Origin: Calamus simplicifolius
Taxonomy: Eukaryota; Streptophyta; Magnoliopsida; Arecales; Arecaceae
NCBI GenBank assembly: GCA_900491605.1
Contig: UESW01001610.1
Coordinates: 130,193 to 194,192 of the forward strand
Length of the DNA stretch: 64,000 bases
Reading direction: 5' to 3'
Positions 59,756 through 64,000 of this stretch are shown piece after piece (the stretch's first letter is position 1; every line of letters starts with the position of its first letter). The notes beneath the pieces are model-generated. The model was not told where the DNA came from. It did not search any database and was given only the letters and a program-made list of their open reading frames with translations. A program made the translations under genes and the position numbers.

Positions 59756-59889
59756 CACAGTGGACCCCTACCATCATGGCAACCCCATGGTTAAGGTTTA
59801 AAGGGAAACGATCTCTGAGGTGATATCTGGAAGCACTGCTTTAGGAGTTTGTCTTCATCCATCCCTATGGTGTGATGCTTATTGTGACG

Positions 59890-60065
59890 GTTAGGTTGAG
59901 CATGGCTCTTAATAGATCCAAGGCTGTAAATTCAGCGAGGTCATGTACCCTTGGAGGATCTACCTTATTGAGCATAGCTCTTAATAGATCCAAGGCTGTA
60001 GATTCAGCGAGGTATGATTCCGTTGCATATACCCTTGGAGGATTTACCTTAGTAAGAGTAGTCGT
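59890..60065 (+). repeat. ~75-85-bp tandem duplication in the element's 3' region
   Basis: The block from gagcatggctcttaatagatccaaggctg through cccttggaggatctacctta occurs twice. The second copy has an extra ~15 bases. Confidence 0.85.
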
Positions 60066-60325
60066 GAGGCCGCGACTATGGGATCGGAGCGAATCCCTAG
60101 TAACTCTCATGATAATCAAGGCAAGCGCATGGCCTAAATAGCGCTAACCCATATTATGATCAGCTCATCTTCACACTGTATGTATTTTATACTAAATGCA
60201 AGTTCAAACCTAGAAGGTACTTGCACTAAGCACAGTAAATTTTAAAGTTTTGAAATTGCTTATTGAATTTAATTTATTTGGTTATTATTCCTTTGTTTTT
60301 ATTTTTATTTTTTTTTGTGGAGGAT

Positions 60326-60804
60326 TGTTAACGTTCGGCTGTTTGGAAAACCAAACGCCAATGTTTCTTAAAAAAAAAAACAACGCCCGTTTCCTGAAAC
60401 GCTCGGCCGTTTCAAACGCTTCGCTATTAAAAAAAAAAACGTTTGACCGTTTTATTTTTTATTAAAAAAAATTTATAAATAGGTTTCAAAGGTTGAAAAT
60501 TTGGGAGAGAACAACAATTCTACATTTCATTGTTTTTTATTTCTTCGAAGATTGTATTGGAGATCGCTGATCGCATCCGTTGAGATCGTGCCGCCAACGG
60601 ATGTAGGAATCTGGCTTCCGGGTTGTATCTTGGATGAGAGTGAGGTTCTATTTTCTTTGCACGAGAAGGGGACCAGTTCTCCTTTAGAGCAGTGGTTGTA
60701 AACCGCTTCCCATGCCTGATTCTTGACTTATTTCTATTTTGAGATATTTTTTTTGGGACATAATTTGCCTCACACACCACATATTTTTTTTATACATATA
60801 TGTA

Positions 60805-60867
<63 letters not shown>

Positions 60868-60915
60868 CTAATATATTCCTAGTTGCAAGCATGAAGAAAT
60901 CAATATGTTTTAACA
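60326..60915 (+). repeat. Right LTR (590 bp)
   Basis: TGTTAACGTT...GTTTTAACA, with an (AT)n run near 60816-60862 that is much shorter in the left LTR. Confidence 0.82.
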
Positions 60916-61506
60916 TGGATTACATAAGCAAGGGATACTCAATGCACAGAGGATGGTTGCTTATCAGAAGTAACTTAATTCTCACTCCCAGTAGTATTAA
61001 TGCATTTGATCAAGTCAAGTTCTCTCTGTCAACATTTGAATTCTACAAGTGTGTTATATGCTCTTTCCATATTTGTTGATTAAAAAAAAAATCCTCTTTG
61101 CCGTCAATTTAAAATGCTAGCTTCCCTTTTCCTAAGAGGATATTGCGCTCCTATTTAGGACACTAATTTAATGCAGATGATTTATTATGAATCACACTTG
61201 ATGCCGTTACAAAGTGCAACTCTGACTTTCTCTAAACAGAGAGTGTTTAGACCTGCTGTGTGATGGATGATGGCTCCATTATCCCTGCCTCTGAATCAAG
61301 TCTCTCTTGATATTATTAGTAGAACAATTCGTCGCAAAAACTTTAGGAATATTATTAGGATTCTTCATGAAACTCTTGCATTCATGGTTATCTTTTAAGT
61401 TTGCTGCACATAGAAAAATGCTATGCTACTTCAACAGAAGGCTATATATCTGTTCACCGAGATCCTGCAATCGTCTACACGCAATTTTGGAAGGTATGAT
61501 AGACAC
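60916..61506. other. Intergenic, nothing recognised
   Basis: AT-rich DNA between the Copia-type element and the MITE. Open frames show no domain. Confidence 0.5.
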
Positions 61507-61509
61507 TAA

Positions 61510-61769
61510 GGCAGTGTTTGATATTGGGGATAAGGAAGGAGGGATATATCCAGGGGATATCCCTCCTTATTCCCAAATGCTATAGCTAGAAGGGATATGT
61601 CTAAAAAAATTTAACCAACTTATTCCCTAAGGAACTCTGGAACAACTAAAGTTATCCCTTGATGACAGACTTGTAATTTAAAAAAATGCTTATTCCCTCA
61701 GCTATTCCCTGGATAAATGCTATCCGGTACATTTATCCAGATATAGCTTTTGGGCTATCAAACACTACC
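61510..61769. mobile_element. Tourist-like (PIF/Harbinger) MITE, 260 bp
   Basis: Terminal inverted repeats GGCAGTGTTTGATA and GGTAGTGTTTGATA (one mismatch) are flanked by TAA on both sides (61507-61509 and 61770-61772), the 3-bp duplication used by PIF/Harbinger elements. It has no coding capacity. Just inside the left end, ggataaggaaggagggata pairs with tatccctccttattcc at 61556-61571, forming a subterminal hairpin. Confidence 0.88.
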
Positions 61770-61772
61770 TAA

Positions 61773-63520
61773 GTGAGAGATTAGTCTTGTTTCATGAACG
61801 ACAAAACTCTAACACGAGTTGCATCAGTGTATAGCAGGAAAGGGGCCTTGGCACTTCTTGAATGAGATCAAAAGACTCCTGCCTGGTGGTTGCGTTAATC
61901 AACAAATACGACGTCATCATGCACATTGTGCTTAACAAATTGTAGTTCAACATCACCAAGTGCAATTTGAGAGCTTCTTGCATCTGATTCCTCACCAGGC
62001 AGTAACTGAAACAGAGCCTCTTTTTCTTTTATAGGTAGTTAACCAATCTTACTGATTAAGTTTTCACCATGGCCTTAGGATGAAAAACATGTTCTCGCTT
62101 ATTTGGTTCTCTAACATACCTAACAATGTATTTTTTTCAAGAAAAACATACCTAAATTGTGATGCTAAACTTCTGGATTACAAACAAACCATTTATTTAT
62201 TTATTTATTCCCCTCCTCTGTTCACAAAGCATTGGCAATACTTGTTTAATGGCTCACCCAAAAGCTCCAGTTGGTCTGAACAACTTTTGAATGCAATTCT
62301 TGGATGAGTTTAAAGATCTTGATCACGAAATGAGCTTTTGAATAGTCATGTTAGGGTAACATGAGCGATCAATGTTCTGAATTATTGCCTGTCCTAGGTC
62401 TTGTATGGAAGTTTGTGGCATCCATTTGTTAATGAATTCAGTAACATGGAAGAAGCTGATCATTTTTGTTTCGACTTAAATGATTATAACATAAATATGG
62501 ACGATCGATTCTTTCTGTGCACAGTCAACATTTTTCAGATCCTAAACCATCATCAAAGTTGCAAAAGATGTTTGGCAGTGGTAGTTGCACCAATGAACCT
62601 AGAACAGACTACCAAACAGTTGAAAATTGTAGAAGAACTATGGGATTAAGAGGTCACTCCATGACACAAGTTTTCCCCTGATATTTGTAGTAGTCAAAAA
62701 CCTAGCTGATGTATCTTTTCATGATTAGTAGCCTTACCAATAGGTTTAGGAAAAGATTCAGACTTCTAGGATAAGGTTTACAATTTTTTAATTTGACTTT
62801 TTTTGGTCAGTCTGTGAATTATTTTGACAAGATTTCTGACCACCAAAAGAAATTTGCATGAATTAACAAATATCTGCGCTTCTACAGAAAGATTAATTGT
62901 TCAAGTCCCCTACATTTTTGAGTGCAGACACCAGCCTGTAAGCAGCTCATGAAAGGCACGTATAAGAAGTCTCATTCTAGGGCCTCTGAGCCTAAGAGTA
63001 ATCAGAGTAGTCACCTGAAAAAAATAGAGAATTTCCAGAGTTTGTCTTTAGTCTTAGTAAGTTTTGGATTTTCTATTGCAGCATTCAGTAGAAGTTGGTG
63101 CTCAATCTTGGCTAAATTCGAATAGAGGATCCACAAAAGGTCATAAGAATCCAGATCCAAAGATTATTAGTCAAACTTGTTGACTTAATATTTGTCTATG
63201 AAACATGAGTAAAATATTATCAAACTCATACTGTCAGAAGTATCAAATGCATGTACGAGCACTTCTTTTCTTTGCCTTCAATATCAGTACCATCCTTCAC
63301 CAAATCTGAAGTACGAACTTCTAGAAGTATATGCCGTGTTGCCTTAAAGTATGCTTGCTTGTTGGATTCCTTCTCAAAGAAATGTTTGCAAGTTGGAGTT
63401 CTTGTCTAGCATATTGCCTTTTTTCTTTTGTGGCGCTTAGAATAATATATTAGGCAGAGCATTTAGACTTGTTCAAATTAATGAAATCTCTTAGCTAATG
63501 ATGACTTCATACATGATAAT
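61773..63520. other. Intergenic DNA with two coding-like minus-strand segments
   Basis: Mostly AT-rich. Two minus-strand stretches read as coding without a family I can name. At about 61880-62010 the frame contains EESDARSSQIALGDVELQF and continues KHNVHDDVVFVD before a stop. At about 63228-63409 a ~60-codon frame lies between an acceptor-like tgctag and a donor-like gtatga; it includes CKHFFEKESNKQAYFK. They might be exons of a host gene or old element coding. No start, stop pair or neighbouring exon could be tied to them. Confidence 0.35.
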
Positions 63521-64000
63521 TGTTAACGCCAATCACCATACCCGAGCGTCCGTGAGCGTCTGATCGCCTCCTCTAGCGGGCCCGGGATCCTTCGGCGAGC
63601 TTCTTGCGCTGCGGGCCTGCCAAACAAGTCCCGAGGGCCAGAGATTCGGAGATTCGACGGGGACCCTCCAACGCTTAAGTCAGTACTCTAGGCAACATCC
63701 ATGAGCTTGAGGAAGCTCGAAAGAGTGAAGAAGAGAGAGGCTTAGAGCTGTGTCTCTTGAGCAAGAATGAGTGTTAAGAGTGTAGTGCGTTCTCAGTTCT
63801 TGGAGTTCTTCGTGTTACTGGTTGGGGTCCCTCTTACCCATTTTGTAGACGCTTAAGAGTTTGTCTGGCTTGAGTGGTTGAGGCTCCATATGATGACTTT
63901 GATGGGTGAAGTGTCAGAATTGATGTCCGTGAAGCATGGGATGCTGCCATCGGTCAGCATAATTGATGTTCATGAAGCATGGGGTGCTGCAGGGCATGGC
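63521..64000 (-). mobile_element. LTR of the non-autonomous family, opposite strand, cut by the window end
   Basis: On the plus strand it starts TGTTAACGCC and runs collinear with the reverse complement of the LTR at 14504-14994. Shared blocks include gggcctgc..aaacaagtc, gagcttgaggaagctcgaaa and ggggtccctcttaccc. It is clearly diverged from that copy, so it is a second, older insertion or a sister family. Its other end lies outside the window. Confidence 0.82.

Larger units (their letters stand above)
57654..60915 (+). mobile_element. Small Copia-type LTR element carrying an ERGIC3 retrocopy
   Basis: The LTRs are 57654-57851 (shortened by internal deletions) and 60326-60915. Both start TGTTAACGTT and end TTTTAACA, forming short inverted ends. 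The flanking duplication TGGAT is perfect (57649-57653 and 60916-60920). A polypurine-like tract (gtggaggat) abuts the right LTR. The only retroelement coding text is the end of a plus-strand Copia RNase H (HNLADLLTKGLSKAAVFETS near 59660-59730). The left half holds an ERGIC3 fragment on the minus strand, which starts within a base or two of the left LTR. No primer-binding site remains. The matching duplications show that the whole chimera, host fragment included, either moved as one unit or was reshaped between its LTRs after insertion. Confidence 0.85.

Overview
The window is plant nuclear DNA, most likely from a monocot. It contains a very GC-rich, intronless ABA-receptor gene set in AT-rich DNA and layered, nested LTR retrotransposons of the Copia and Tat-like Gypsy types. 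It also holds a Tourist-type MITE and LINE remnants. Two runs of N (2960-3793 and 27422-28342) are assembly gaps. I see no tRNA or rRNA gene, no CRISPR array and no bacterial feature. The species cannot be fixed by eye.

Layout. 1-2110: AT-rich, no gene. 2110-6722: decayed Copia element (-). 7158-7278: LINE/RTE 3' tail inside an 18-bp target duplication. 7490-9135: L1 LINE relic (-). 9659-15507: a B3-domain transcription factor gene whose B3 domain is split by a non-autonomous LTR element (10167-14994, TSD CTGAT) carrying a ~98-bp tandem array. 17049-22276: a pentatricopeptide-repeat (PPR) gene split by a nearly complete Copia element (17329-21986, TSD CCGTC) and then cut off by a Gypsy LTR at 22277. 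22277-26603: remnant of that Gypsy element (called G1), holding its outer LTR and an opposite-strand accessory ORF. 26604-34499: a Copia element (C3) with long LTRs and no matching TSD, sitting at the junction of two unrelated Gypsy pieces. 34500-43193: Gypsy element M (-). 43199-54544: Gypsy element P (+), head-to-head with M across a 5-bp spacer. 54767-55273: PYL/RCAR abscisic-acid receptor, the only apparently functional host gene, starting about 220 bp downstream of P's 3' LTR. 57654-60915: a small Copia-type element (TSD TGGAT) that carries an intronless ERGIC3 copy on its opposite strand. 61510-61769: Tourist-like MITE (TSD TAA). 63521-64000: start of a second LTR of the family found in the B3 gene, on the opposite strand.

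How it fits together. Three host genes (B3, PPR and the ERGIC3 copy) are broken or are passengers of elements, and the fourth (PYL) has an LTR promoter pointing at it from just upstream. The most unusual biology lies in the Gypsy elements. G1, M and P each carry a second gene, convergent with pol. Its predicted protein has a 'putative gypsy type transposon' domain, a basic Ser/Pro/Lys-rich middle, a long coiled coil and an acidic tail. The gene has its own TATA box where its 5' region is present (G1 and P) and a GT-AG intron conserved between M and P. The non-autonomous element shares its primer-binding site and pre-polypurine-tract motif with these autonomous relatives. All boundaries and reading frames were read by eye; no alignment or database search was run.
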